From positions 558,001 through 622,000 of the forward strand of contig JAJDTU010000005.1 in NCBI GenBank assembly GCA_022826965.1: DNA of 64,000 bases, read 5' to 3'. A program made the translations under genes and the position numbers. The DNA comes from Dehalococcoidia bacterium (GTDB taxonomy: Bacteria > Chloroflexota > Dehalococcoidia > Bin125). This document shows positions 27,696 to 36,123 of this stretch, one piece after another (positions within the stretch are counted from its first letter, which is position 1; every line of letters begins with the position of its first letter). The notes beneath the pieces were generated by a model, which saw only the letters and a program-made list of their open reading frames with translations, ran no database searches and was not told where the DNA came from.

Positions 27696-27920
27696 CTATC
27701 CGCCCTGTTTCGCGCCGACGATGTCGATCCGGTCGCCGTCGGCGATCTTGGTCCGGCTCCACTCGCTGCGCGGGACGACCGACATGTTGATCGCCACCGC
27801 AATGCCCTGCTGCTCAGCGTCGTAGCCAAGCTCGCAGAGCGCTTCGGTCAACTGCTCGTGCTCGAGCATCACCGCATCGCCGTTGAGCGTCACTTCAAGC
27901 GTCGCCTGCGGCCGTGTCAT
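27696..27920 (-). CDS. thiS: Sulfur-carrier protein ThiS
   Basis: 74-residue ubiquitin-like protein ending in the essential Gly-Gly (IVGAKQGG), which is adenylated and thiocarboxylated to deliver sulfur to Thi[18 protein letters not shown] is the conserved central strand region. It overlaps thiO by 4 nt. No thiF-type activating enzyme is in the window, so that step must be encoded elsewhere. Confidence 0.95.
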   Translation of the reverse strand: MTRPQATLEVTLNGDAVMLEHEQLTEALCELGYDAEQQGIAVAINMSVVPRSEWSRTKIADGDRIDIVGAKQGG

Positions 27921-29104
27921 GATGCCGCCTCCGTGTTCACTCGCGGTTGTCCGAGGCGTTCCAACCCGTACGGCTCAAGCATCTGGGGCGCTTCGCCCGA
28001 GTCCATCGCTTCGGCGAGCCAGTGTGCCGTCGCAGGGGCCAGCAAAATGCCGTGCTGGAAGTGACCCGTCGCGATCCAGAGGCCCGGTTGGCCTGCAGGT
28101 CCGATCACCGGCGCGTGGTCAGCCACGGCCGGTCGCAGGCCCACGCTGTGCTCTTCCAACTCCAGCTCGCGAATCCGGGGGATCAGTTCCGCCGCACGGT
28201 CAAGCAGTGCTTCGCGGGCCTCGTCGGTGGCGGTGAGATCCCAGCCGGCCTCCGGTTCCTTCGTCGACGCCACGATCAGCTCGCCGTCGCGGCGCTGCGC
28301 GAGACTGACGTTGGTCGTCCGGATCACCCGGTCGATGATCCTCGGCCCACGCAGACGCAGGAGCTGACCCTTCACCGGCCCGACGCCGGTGCTGGCGAGC
28401 GGCCCGGTTTCCCCATGCGCCGACGCCACGATCTCATCGCACCACGGTCCGGCCGTGATCAGGACGTCTCGTGCCTGGACCGAGTCGTCCTCCCCCGAGT
28501 CTTCATCCGCCAACCGCACGTTCCACGCACCCGCCGCCTCGTCGTACCAGCCGCCGACCGCCGCGCGATCCGATTGCAGGCCGACCCTGACGTACCTGAT
28601 CCCTCGCTCCAGCGCCGCGAGCAGCCGGCGAGGGTCGATCTGGACATCTTCGTCTACCAGCAAGCCGCTCAACAAGCTGCCCGGGAGTTCGGGCTCGATG
28701 TTGAAAATCTCACCGGCCTCGACTCGCTGCGAGCGCCGCCCGCGACGCAGTCGCTCCTCGTGCAGCGCCTCCAACTGCGCGTCTTCGTCGGCGCTTCTCG
28801 CGACCCACAATGTGCCGTCCGTTCGGTAGCCCGAACTCCGGCGGCCGATTGACTCCACCTTGGCAACGAACTGCGGATACCTGCGCAAGCTGTCGAGCTT
28901 GAGCGGGAAGATGGCATCGTCCTCGCCGACCGGCAAGGTGGCGGTCCCCAGCAGGCCGGCGGCGACCCGACTGGCCTGGCGGCCCGGCTGAGCCCGCTCG
29001 ATCAGGGTCACTTTCCGACCGCGTCGGGCCAGCTCGAACGCGCACGTGAGTCCGATCACCCCGCCGCCAATGATCGCCACATCCCAGATCCGCTGCTCGC
29101 TCAT
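27917..29104 (-). CDS. thiO: FAD-dependent glycine oxidase ThiO, copy 2
   Basis: 395-residue DAO-family flavoprotein. N-terminal Rossmann motif GGGVIGLTCAFELARRG; C-terminal GHFQHGILLAPATAH, where DAO members place FAD- and substrate-contacting residues. ThiO oxidises glycine to the imine needed by ThiG. It overlaps thiS downstream and the other thiO copy upstream by 4 nt each. The two copies are clearly paralogous but well diverged in the middle. Confidence 0.88.
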   Translation of the reverse strand: MSEQRIWDVAIIGGGVIGLTCAFELARRGRKVTLIERAQPGRQASRVAAGLLGTATLPVGEDDAIFPLKLDSLRRYPQFVAKVESIGRRSSGYRTDGTLWVARSADEDAQLEALHEERLRRGRRSQRVEAGEIFNIEPELPGSLLSGLLVDEDVQIDPRRLLAALERGIRYVRVGLQSDRAAVGGWYDEAAGAWNVRLADEDSGEDDSVQARDVLITAGPWCDEIVASAHGETGPLASTGVGPVKGQLLRLRGPRIIDRVIRTTNVSLAQRRDGELIVASTKEPEAGWDLTATDEAREALLDRAAELIPRIRELELEEHSVGLRPAVADHAPVIGPAGQPGLWIATGHFQHGILLAPATAHWLAEAMDSGEAPQMLEPYGLERLGQPRVNTEAAS

Positions 29105-30255
29105 CCCGCTGCCTCCTGCTGCCGCTCGGCAACCAGACGGTCGATGCCGAATGGCTCCACCTGTGCTGCAACACGTCCGCTCGTCATCAGTTCGGCCACG
29201 AAATGCGCCGTACTCGGCGCGAGCAGGACGCCGCCGCGATAGTGTCCGCCGGCGATGAAGAGGCCGTCCGTATTCGTCGGGCCGATCACCGGCTGGTGAT
29301 CGCCCACCGCCGGACGCAACCCCACGTCGATCTCGCTCACGTAGAGGTCGTACAGGCCCGGCAGAATCTCGAACGCGTAACGCAACAGATCCAGCGTCCC
29401 TCCTGCCGTCGGCTCCATGTCGAAGCCCTGTTCCTCCTCCGTCGCGCCGAGCAGCAGTTCGCCCCCCTCGCGCGGGACGATGTAGACGTCGCTGTTACGC
29501 AGCACCCGATTGACCAGCGGCTGACCCTTCAGATGCACAATCTGCCCCTTGATCGGCCGCATCCCGATCCGAGGCAGCGGCGTCGCCAACCCATCCTCCA
29601 GCCAGACCCCCGCCGCGAGCAAAACCTGCTCCGCATGCAGCGCAGAGGTGCCGGCTTGCTCCTGCACCACCAGTTCCAGCCGACCGCCGGTCTGCTCAAT
29701 GCTGCCAACGCCGGTGTGTTCGACAATCTCCACCCCCACCGCGCAGCACGCAGCCTCGAGCGCTGCCACCAGTTTCCTCGAGTTCACCTGGTGGTCGGAC
29801 TCCACCAGCAATCCGCCGATGATTCGCGGCGACAGGTACGGCTCGATCGCGCGCGTCTCGCGACCGGTCAGACGTTTGGCCGGCAGACCCCGCTCCTCCT
29901 GGATCTGGCAGAGATGATCGAGCTCCAGTTCATCGTCCCGGTGCCGCGAGACCCAGAGCGTGCCATCGTCCCGGTACTCGCATGAGAGCCCGCCGGCGGA
30001 TTCGACATCGGAAATGAACTGCGGATATCGGCGCAGGCTGTCGAGCTGCAGTTCAACCAGCTCCGGCGGAGTCAACTCAACCTCGAACGAGGGCGTCAAC
30101 ATCCCCGCCGCCACCGTCGACGCGCCGAACCCGACTGCCTCCCGCTCCACCACCGTCACCGAGCGCCCTCGCCGCGCCAGTTCAAACGCGCACGAGAGGC
30201 CAATCACGCCGCCGCCGACAATCGCAACGTCGGTCAATCGCGAGTCTCCGCTCAC
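29101..30255 (-). CDS. thiO: FAD-dependent glycine oxidase ThiO, copy 1
   Basis: 384-residue paralog of the adjacent downstream gene, with GGGVIGLSCAFELARRG at the N-terminus and GGHYRGGVLLAPSTAH at the C-terminus. Its DGTLWVSRHRDD segment corresponds to DGTLWVARSADE in copy 2. Either copy could supply dehydroglycine. Keeping both in one coupled string suggests different substrates (for example sarcosine or another amino acid) or a heteromeric enzyme, but the sequence alone cannot decide this. Confidence 0.88.
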   Translation of the reverse strand: MSGDSRLTDVAIVGGGVIGLSCAFELARRGRSVTVVEREAVGFGASTVAAGMLTPSFEVELTPPELVELQLDSLRRYPQFISDVESAGGLSCEYRDDGTLWVSRHRDDELELDHLCQIQEERGLPAKRLTGRETRAIEPYLSPRIIGGLLVESDHQVNSRKLVAALEAACCAVGVEIVEHTGVGSIEQTGGRLELVVQEQAGTSALHAEQVLLAAGVWLEDGLATPLPRIGMRPIKGQIVHLKGQPLVNRVLRNSDVYIVPREGGELLLGATEEEQGFDMEPTAGGTLDLLRYAFEILPGLYDLYVSEIDVGLRPAVGDHQPVIGPTNTDGLFIAGGHYRGGVLLAPSTAHFVAELMTSGRVAAQVEPFGIDRLVAERQQEAAG

Positions 30256-30890
30256 GAGAGCACCCGCTCAATCTCCCCGGCGAACGCTCGGCACGATGCC
30301 TGAGGGTCCTCTTGACAGACAATCGCCGACAGCACCGCCACCCCGTACGCCCCGGCGGCAAGCACGTCGCCAACCCGATCGGCCGTGATGCTGCCAATCC
30401 CGATCACCGGCTTCTCGACCGCCGCACAAATCTCGCCGAACCGTTCCAGCCCCAACATCGGCGCAGCACGATTGCCCTTCGATGTCGTCCCGAACACCGG
30501 ACCGACGCCGAGATAGTCGACCGGTTGCTTCGCCACCTTGACCGCCTCGTCGACCGAGTTCGCAGTCCCACCGATGATCGCCTCGGGCCCCAGAATCTGG
30601 CGAGCCACGTACGCAGGAATGTCCTCTCTCCCCAGGTGGACCGCCGATGCTCCGACCGCCGCCGCAACGTCCGCCCGGTCGTCGATCAGCAGCGTCGTGC
30701 CGAACTCGCGGCAGGCGAGGCTCATCAGCACCGCCACTCGCATCATCTCCTTCGTCGACACCTGCCGTTTCTCGCGGTACTGAACCACATCCGCGCCACC
30801 GGCGGCCGCAGAGGCGGCGAGCTCGACGTGACTGAACCGGTCCTGCAACACCTCGTCGGTGATCACGTGCAAGCGGCCAACGTCAGTCAT
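30252..30890 (-). CDS. thiE: Thiamine-phosphate synthase
   Basis: Joins HMP-PP and thiazole phosphate. 212 residues with the ThiE hallmarks: VVQYREKR, LLIDDRADVA, SAVHLGREDIP, and YLGVGPVFGTTSKGN. It overlaps thiD by 8 nt and thiO copy 1 by 4 nt. The usual IGxS after the HLG motif reads IGGTANS here, a mild variation. Confidence 0.95.
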   Translation of the reverse strand: MTDVGRLHVITDEVLQDRFSHVELAASAAAGGADVVQYREKRQVSTKEMMRVAVLMSLACREFGTTLLIDDRADVAAAVGASAVHLGREDIPAYVARQILGPEAIIGGTANSVDEAVKVAKQPVDYLGVGPVFGTTSKGNRAAPMLGLERFGEICAAVEKPVIGIGSITADRVGDVLAAGAYGVAVLSAIVCQEDPQASCRAFAGEIERVLS

Positions 30891-31695
30891 GGAATCCGCC
30901 CCATTCGCCGTTCCAGAACGGCTGCGTCGGACCCACGCCGTGCCCCAGATCGATGCCGTAGCGAATCGCCTCCGTCAACCAGAACTTGGCGCTCAGCACG
31001 CATTCGTGGAGCGGCCACTCCTGCGAGTAAGCCATCCGCGCAGCGATCGCCGAGGCGTAGGTGCAGCCGGTCCCGTGCGTGTGTTTGGTCTCGATCCACT
31101 CGCGTTCGATCAGGTGCGCCTCGTCCTTCATGACCAGCACGTCGGTCCCCGGCGACTCAGCGAGGTGTCCGCCCTTGACCAGCGCGGCGGACGCGCCCAT
31201 CTCAAGCAGCGCTTGCCCGGCACGCTTGGCCTCGTCAATCGTCTCGACCGAGATGCCGGTCAGCCGCTGGGCCTCATGCGTGTTCGGAGTGATCAGCGTG
31301 GCCAGCGGGACGATGCGCGCCTTGAATGTCTCGACCGACTCATCGCCGAGCAGGGGAAACCCTGTCTTGGAGATCATCACCGGGTCGACCACGATCTTCG
31401 GTGGGCGCCGAGCCGCGAGCTCGTCGGCGACGGTGCCGATCATCTCCGCGTCGCCCAGCATCCCGGTCTTGACGACATGCACGTTGAGGTCGGAGAAGAC
31501 CGACTCGATCTGCTCCCGCACGATGGCGGTCGGAAGCTGGTAGGCATCCTGCACGCCGAGCGTGTTCTGCGCGGTCACAGCCGTGATCACCGTCGCGCAA
31601 TAGCACGCGTAGAACTGCGAGGTCGCCTTGAGGTCGGCCTGGATCCCCGCCCCGGCCGACGAATCGGATCCGGCGATCGAGCAGACGACGCGCAT
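30883..31695 (-). CDS. thiD: HMP/HMP-phosphate kinase
   Basis: Phosphorylates HMP twice to HMP-PP. ATG 31695 gives 270 residues beginning with the ribokinase-family motif SIAGSDSSAGAGIQADLK; the anion-hole motif near the C-terminus is HTHGTGCTYASAIAA. A longer reading (start 31770) would begin inside the 3' end of the TPP riboswitch and is rejected. First gene of the thiamine operon. Confidence 0.95.
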   Translation of the reverse strand: MRVVCSIAGSDSSAGAGIQADLKATSQFYACYCATVITAVTAQNTLGVQDAYQLPTAIVREQIESVFSDLNVHVVKTGMLGDAEMIGTVADELAARRPPKIVVDPVMISKTGFPLLGDESVETFKARIVPLATLITPNTHEAQRLTGISVETIDEAKRAGQALLEMGASAALVKGGHLAESPGTDVLVMKDEAHLIEREWIETKHTHGTGCTYASAIAARMAYSQEWPLHECVLSAKFWLTEAIRYGIDLGHGVGPTQPFWNGEWGGFHD

Positions 31696-31744
31696 GTCGA
31701 GCCCCCGCTGAAGGGCGATCGGTTGTCGTTCGGGCGGGCCTGAA

Positions 31745-31850
31745 AGCTGCTGCGCTCCCTGCGCCGGCATTACCCGGATCAGGTTCGGCGGGTGTGTTCT
31801 CAGGCCCAGACCCCGTCACTCGACGGTCGGACCACCCCGGCTTTGTTGAG
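31745..31850 (-). promoter_or_regulatory. TPP riboswitch (THI element)
   Basis: Read on the minus strand: ccggggtggtcc (31840-31829), a variable P3 arm, the invariant ctgaga (31803-31798), then gaacctgatccgggtaat and gccggcgcaggga ending at 31756. These are the TPP-binding cores of the family in correct order. It lies about 50 nt before thiD and should switch the whole operon off when thiamine pyrophosphate is plentiful. The exact P1 ends are uncertain. Confidence 0.95.
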
Positions 31851-31874
31851 GGTCAGGTTAACACACGGGGAGCG

Positions 31875-32312
31875 TCACGCGCCTTTGTTTTGAGCTCTGA
31901 CTATGACCGGCGACCACCGGAACATGCGCACGCTGATCCTGGTTCCGAGCGCGTTGATCCCGCCGAGGGAGACCAGCCCGTAACTGCTGACGCCGCCGAA
32001 GGCGACCACGCCGACCGAGTTGAAGCCGCCCACGGCGACGAGGCCGATCGAGTTTGCGCCGCCGATGGCGACCAATCCGATCGCGTTCCAGCCGCCGATG
32101 GCGATGAGTCCGATGCCGTTAGCGGAGCCAACCGCGAAGATGCCGATTTCCGAGGTCGGCACATCGTCGAGGATGCCCCACTGGGTCAGACCGAACAGGA
32201 CGACGAAACCTGCGGCCATGACCATGGCCCAAAGGAAGGTGACGCCCTGCGCGGTTTGACGTTGGTGCTCGTCCGTGTTGGCATCTGTGGGTGGAGTTGG
32301 CTCTGTCGACAT
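31875..32312 (-). CDS. Small membrane protein with glycine-rich 11-12-residue repeats
   Basis: 145 residues from ATG 32312. After a polar N-terminus and one membrane helix (about residues 27-47) come five to six repeats with the pattern (S/A)IGL(V/I)A(V/I)GG(x)N, for example AIGLVAIGGAN and SIGLVAVGGFN, followed by a basic end. The alternation of small hydrophobics and glycine every 11-12 residues suggests a stacked beta-helix or membrane-associated sheet. It lies just upstream of the TPP riboswitch on the same strand. Function unknown. Confidence 0.7.
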   Translation of the reverse strand: MSTEPTPPTDANTDEHQRQTAQGVTFLWAMVMAAGFVVLFGLTQWGILDDVPTSEIGIFAVGSANGIGLIAIGGWNAIGLVAIGGANSIGLVAVGGFNSVGVVAFGGVSSYGLVSLGGINALGTRISVRMFRWSPVIVRAQNKGA

Positions 32313-32356
32313 GGCTGCTTCCTCTCGCTTCCGCACTGGCGGCAAGATAGACAAAC

Positions 32357-32380
32357 GAGACCGCCCTCACGGGCGGCCTC
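32357..32380 (-). terminator. Hairpin downstream of the thiolase gene
   Basis: gag-ccgccc / gggcgg-ctc stem with a 4-nt loop, about 25 nt past the thiolase stop and just upstream of the repeat-protein gene. The following minus-strand stretch cgtttgtc is only weakly U-rich. Confidence 0.55.
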
Positions 32381-32404
32381 ATTCGTTCCGACCTGAGAGG
32401 TCAA

Positions 32405-33673
32405 TTAGTCGTCCGACACCAGCACCAGCGTGCCCGTCGTCGAGAGCGTCCCGCCGGTGCCGTTGACGATGCAGCTTCGCGCACTGGTCTGCTTGCCCGG
32501 GTCGCCGGAGAAACCACCGTCCTCGGCCGTCCCCGAGAGCTGACGGTACGCCTCGACCAGCAACTGCATGCCGTACATGCCGGAGTGGTTGAAGCTCAGG
32601 CCGCCGCCGTTGGTGTTGATCGGCAGCCGACCACCCGGAGCCGCGTGGCGGTCCTTCCACAGCGCAGGGCCTTCGCCCGCCGGCGCCAGACCGAGCATCT
32701 CGGCCGTGATCCCGGCGGTCACGGTGAACGAGTCGTAGATCATGGCCATTTCCATGTCCTCGGGACCCATCCCCGCCATCCGATAGGCGGCCGACGCTGA
32801 GCGACCGGCGGATGTTTCGGTGAAGTCGGGCATCTCGAGCATGTTCCAGTGCGAGATGCTCTCGCCGGCGCCCGCGATCCACACAGGCGGCGTCTTCGAC
32901 GTTTTGGCTATCTCGGGGCCGGTGATCAGCACCGCGCCGCCGTGGTCGGTGACCAGGCAGACGTCGAGCAGCTTGATCGGCCAGGAGATCGGCCGCGAGT
33001 TCATCACGGTGTCGACCGTGATCGGCCCGCCGAAGGTGTGACCGCGCTTGCCGCCGCCCCACTCGCCCTGCTCCAGCGGCGGCAGATCGCCTTCGCCGGC
33101 CTTGCGGTACATCACCGCGCGCGGGTTCAGCGTCGCCCATTCGCGAGTCACCACGGCGATCTCGGCAAAATCTTCCTGCGTCGTGCCGTAGCGCGACATG
33201 TGCCGGTTCATCGCGTGCGAGTACCCGGTCGGCGCGCCGCCCAGGCCGTAGGCCGAGGTGTGCTGCGTGCCCGGATCCCACGGGTCGCCGCCGCCGAAGG
33301 GACGTCCCGTCCCCTTGCCGCCTGTGAACCGCTGGCTGAATCCCATCTCGCCATGGGTGACGAGCGCGACATTGATCACGCCGGCGTGGATCGCGGCCAG
33401 CGCGTGATGCACGTGCATCTCAAACGAGCAGCCGCCGACCGCAGTCGTGTCGATGTACTTCGGGTGCAGCCCGAGATACTCGGCGATTTGCGGCGACCAA
33501 CCGGCGGAAAAAATGCCGTCGATCGCGGCGATCGGGATGCCCGTCATCTTGCAGACGTTGTTGATCGCCTCAATGTGGAGAGTCAGCGACGACTTGGGAG
33601 TCGCCGGGTAACCGATGTCGTTGGCTTCGGCCGCGCCGATGATCGCGGCGGCCTTTGATGCTTCACCAGGCAT
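32405..33673 (-). CDS. Thiolase-family protein (SCP-x / acetyl-CoA acetyltransferase-like)
   Basis: 422 residues of thiolase fold. TTAVGGCSFEMHVHHALAAI places a cysteine at the nucleophile elbow; the C-terminal half has LSFNHSGMYGMQ and CIVNGTGGTLSTTGTLVL. This divergent thiolase class usually works with a DUF35 OB-fold/zinc-ribbon partner, and exactly such a gene lies 43 nt upstream. Known pairs act in side-chain or polyketide-like C-C bond chemistry, including sterol degradation; the substrate here is unknown. Confidence 0.85.
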   Translation of the reverse strand: MPGEASKAAAIIGAAEANDIGYPATPKSSLTLHIEAINNVCKMTGIPIAAIDGIFSAGWSPQIAEYLGLHPKYIDTTAVGGCSFEMHVHHALAAIHAGVINVALVTHGEMGFSQRFTGGKGTGRPFGGGDPWDPGTQHTSAYGLGGAPTGYSHAMNRHMSRYGTTQEDFAEIAVVTREWATLNPRAVMYRKAGEGDLPPLEQGEWGGGKRGHTFGGPITVDTVMNSRPISWPIKLLDVCLVTDHGGAVLITGPEIAKTSKTPPVWIAGAGESISHWNMLEMPDFTETSAGRSASAAYRMAGMGPEDMEMAMIYDSFTVTAGITAEMLGLAPAGEGPALWKDRHAAPGGRLPINTNGGGLSFNHSGMYGMQLLVEAYRQLSGTAEDGGFSGDPGKQTSARSCIVNGTGGTLSTTGTLVLVSDD

Positions 33674-33716
33674 GATCTGCTCCTGAATGTTCCTCAGTTA
33701 TGTCGTTTGGTCGCGC

Positions 33717-34139
33717 CTAGACAGGCCGCCAGAAGGGGATGTGGACGTCTTCGGACGCCTCTTCGAACTCAATCTGCACCGCGGCGCCGATCTCGATCGA
33801 GTCGGGATCGTTGGGGTCGACGCCCTTGAGCACGGTCAGCATCCGGTCGCCCTCGGCCAGGTCGATGTAGGCCGTCACATAGGGAACCTCATCGCCCCAG
33901 CCGCGCGCGACGAGGCCGCGGTTGTTCTGCACGGCGAAGGTGTGAATCGTGCCCTTGCCGGTGGCCTCGACCCAATCGATGTTCATCGAGTGGCAGAACG
34001 GGCAAATCACCCGCGGGTACCAGTGCACCCGGTTGCAGTCGGAACAGCGGGGCAGCATCAGCTTCCCCTCTTTCGCCCCGTCCCAGAATGGCTGCGAGAC
34101 CGGATCGGGACTCGGAATCGGCTTGGTGTACTCAGCCAC
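33717..34139 (-). CDS. DUF35 OB-fold, zinc-ribbon acyl-CoA-associated protein
   Basis: 140 residues. An N-terminal helix (PDPVSQPFWDGAKEGKL) leads into a rubredoxin-like zinc ribbon with CSDC and CPFC pairs (about residues 33-57), then a C-terminal OB fold (GTIHTFAVQNNRG, EVPYVTAYIDLAEG). DUF35 proteins form heteromeric complexes with thiolases and bind acyl-CoA. Placed directly upstream of the thiolase gene, likely a two-gene operon. Confidence 0.88.
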   Translation of the reverse strand: MAEYTKPIPSPDPVSQPFWDGAKEGKLMLPRCSDCNRVHWYPRVICPFCHSMNIDWVEATGKGTIHTFAVQNNRGLVARGWGDEVPYVTAYIDLAEGDRMLTVLKGVDPNDPDSIEIGAAVQIEFEEASEDVHIPFWRPV

Positions 34140-34504
34140 CGCGCTCCCCTCTCAACAATCGCTTGTATGGGCCGCACAGCAATCCGCCGCGCGAACATCG
34201 CTTGACAACGTGATGTGATTCACGCAGCCCGCAGTGTACCAGCGACCCCAACCCCCAAACCCACCCCCGCACGAACAATGTTGCCCCCCGAAGGCGGGGC
34301 CCGCAACAGCAACCACCCCCCGCACAACCTGAGCCCGCGACGTCGCCCTAACGAAGCCACCCCCGCACCCCCACAAAGTCGCCCCCGCGAAGGCGGGGGC
34401 CCGCACCGACAAACGCACAGAGCCGCCATCCGACTTCGGTCTTCCGATTTACAGGGACGTACTGCACCTCGGGCTGACGGCCGCCGTTCCTACCGGCACG
34501 AAAA
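34140..34504. repeat. 365-nt gap with family A repeats
   Basis: A clear family A copy, aaagtcgcccccgcgaaggc followed by gggggccc, is at 34375-34403, and a decayed copy is near 34271-34292. The rest is C-rich and non-coding by appearance. It probably holds the DUF35-thiolase promoter close to 34140. Confidence 0.65.
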
Positions 34505-34527
34505 GGGGCGACCGCGTGGGTCGCCCC
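34505..34527 (-). terminator. Rho-independent terminator after a hypothetical gene
   Basis: Perfect 9-bp stem ggggcgacc / ggtcgcccc with a 5-nt loop, followed on the minus strand by uuuucgug. It lies 30 nt past the stop of the small gene at 34558-34809. Confidence 0.8.
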
Positions 34528-34557
34528 CTCCAATAGGTTTCCGCTGCGGATCGTGGC

Positions 34558-34809
34558 TCAGCGAGCCCGGAAAAACGACTCGTTGAACATGCTGTAGACC
34601 GGCGAGAGCGAATTCGCCACCGCGCGACCGGGGCGCAGTTGACGGACCTGCTTGACGCGGTCCACCACCTGCTTTCGCTGACGCTGACGCTGCTGCTCCC
34701 GCTGGGCCTGCCAGCGGCGCCGAGCCACTTCGCGCATCTGCCGCTCCGTGGCCACCCGCTCGGCAGTGGAACTCGGCGCGAAGGGGTTGGGTTCGGGCGG
34801 GACATTCAT
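34558..34809 (-). CDS. Small basic hypothetical protein
   Basis: 83 residues if started at ATG 34809 (a ggag lies 10 nt upstream); a reading from 34923 would give 121. The centre is a strongly charged helix rich in Arg and Gln (WQAQREQQRQRQRKQ), which may bind nucleic acid or form a coiled coil. A terminator follows. No family recognised. Confidence 0.5.
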   Translation of the reverse strand: MNVPPEPNPFAPSSTAERVATERQMREVARRRWQAQREQQRQRQRKQVVDRVKQVRQLRPGRAVANSLSPVYSMFNESFFRAR

Positions 34810-35037
34810 CTCGTCACACTCCATGGTGCGGGGGCGGTTGAGCAGCGTCACGGCGACGCGATTCTTCGCCTCCAATTCCGACGCTATGTCGAATAGACCG
34901 ACCCGGCGTGAGCGATTTGTCACCGCACGATTAACCGCTCACGGCGAACACTTCGCTTGACAAGCAGGCGTCAGACTGGCGATACCCTGCCACACAGTCC
35001 AACCAACCCAACCAACGAAGCCGCCCAGGAGCTCGCC

Positions 35038-36123
35038 ATGCTGAAGCAGTTTGCCGTCCCCGAAGAGATCGCCGTCCGTATCCCCGGCGACGCCATGCGC
35101 GGCGCCGTCCACGAGATCTTCACCGCCTGCGGCATGCCCGATGACGACGCCACCCGCAGCACCGACACGCTGCTCTACGCCGACCTGCGCGGCATCGACT
35201 CGCACGGCGTCTCCAACATGCTGCGCTTCTACGTCGCCGGCTTCCAGTCCGGCGACATCAACCCCACGCCCAACTGGACGATCGAGCGAGATGCGCCGGC
35301 CGCCGCCACGATCGACTGCGACCGCGGTCTCGGTCTCACCGTCGGGCCGCAGGCGATGGAACTGGCGATCGAGAAAGCTCGCAACCAGGGTGTCGCCACC
35401 GTCGTCTGCAACAACGGCCGACACTTCGGCGCCGCCGCCTATCACGCGGCGATGGCGATCGAGCACGACATGATCGGCCTCTCCATGACGGTCGGTGGCC
35501 TGCTCGTCGCGCCGACCCACGGCGCACAGGCGATGGTCGGCCTTAACCCGATGAGCATCGCCGCCCCGGCCAACGAGGAAGCGCCGTTCATCTTCGACGC
35601 CTCAATGTCATCCGTCGCCGGCAACAAGATCCGCCTCGCGCAGCGTCTCGGCGAGGACCTGCTGCCCGGCTGGGTCGCCACCGCCGACGGCACCCCGATG
35701 ATGGAGGCAGGCCAGACACCGGACGAGTTCCTCATGCTGCCGCTCGGCGGCACCCGCGAGATCGGCTCGCACAAGGGCTATTCGCTGGCCGTGATGATCG
35801 ACATCCTCAGCGGGATCATGGCCAACGCCGGCTCGGCCCTCTTCCGCTTCAACGGCGTCGGACACCACTTCACCGTCTTCAACATCGCCTCGTTCACCGA
35901 CGTCGACGAGTTCAAGGGCCACATGGACGAATACCTCCAGGCCCTGCGCGAGACGCCGACCGCTCCGGGAGAAGAGCGCGTCATCTATGCGGGACTCGAG
36001 GAGCACGAAGCGGAGATAGACCGCTCCGAACGCGGCATCCCCTATCACCCCGAGGTGATCGAGTGGTTCCGCTCAGCGTTCGGCGACCTCGGAATCCGCG
36101 ACCACTTCGCCGGCATCGCCTGA
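35038..36123 (+). CDS. Ldh2/MDH2-family NAD(P)-dependent dehydrogenase
   Basis: 361 residues from ATG 35038, which has a caggag Shine-Dalgarno. The family (malate, L-sulfolactate, ureidoglycolate, 2,3-diketogulonate dehydrogenases) has a non-Rossmann fold. Visible signatures: LLYADLRGIDSHGVSNML, NNGRHFGAAAYHA with the conserved His, and PLGGTREIGSHKGYSLA. Substrate cannot be chosen from sequence. Its 3' end overlaps the convergent membrane-protein gene by 51 nt. Confidence 0.88.
   Translation: MLKQFAVPEEIAVRIPGDAMRGAVHEIFTACGMPDDDATRSTDTLLYADLRGIDSHGVSNMLRFYVAGFQSGDINPTPNWTIERDAPAAATIDCDRGLGLTVGPQAMELAIEKARNQGVATVVCNNGRHFGAAAYHAAMAIEHDMIGLSMTVGGLLVAPTHGAQAMVGLNPMSIAAPANEEAPFIFDASMSSVAGNKIRLAQRLGEDLLPGWVATADGTPMMEAGQTPDEFLMLPLGGTREIGSHKGYSLAVMIDILSGIMANAGSALFRFNGVGHHFTVFNIASFTDVDEFKGHMDEYLQALRETPTAPGEERVIYAGLEEHEAEIDRSERGIPYHPEVIEWFRSAFGDLGIRDHFAGIA

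Noticed and set aside
31696-31770. Upstream start for thiD
   Set aside because: The ATG at 31770 belongs to the conserved taatgcc part of the TPP riboswitch. The ribokinase-type N-terminus begins at 31695.
34244-34403. Possible small GC-rich genes between the DUF35 protein and the basic hypothetical protein
   Set aside because: Frames here are built from family A repeat sequence and C-runs and have no start context.
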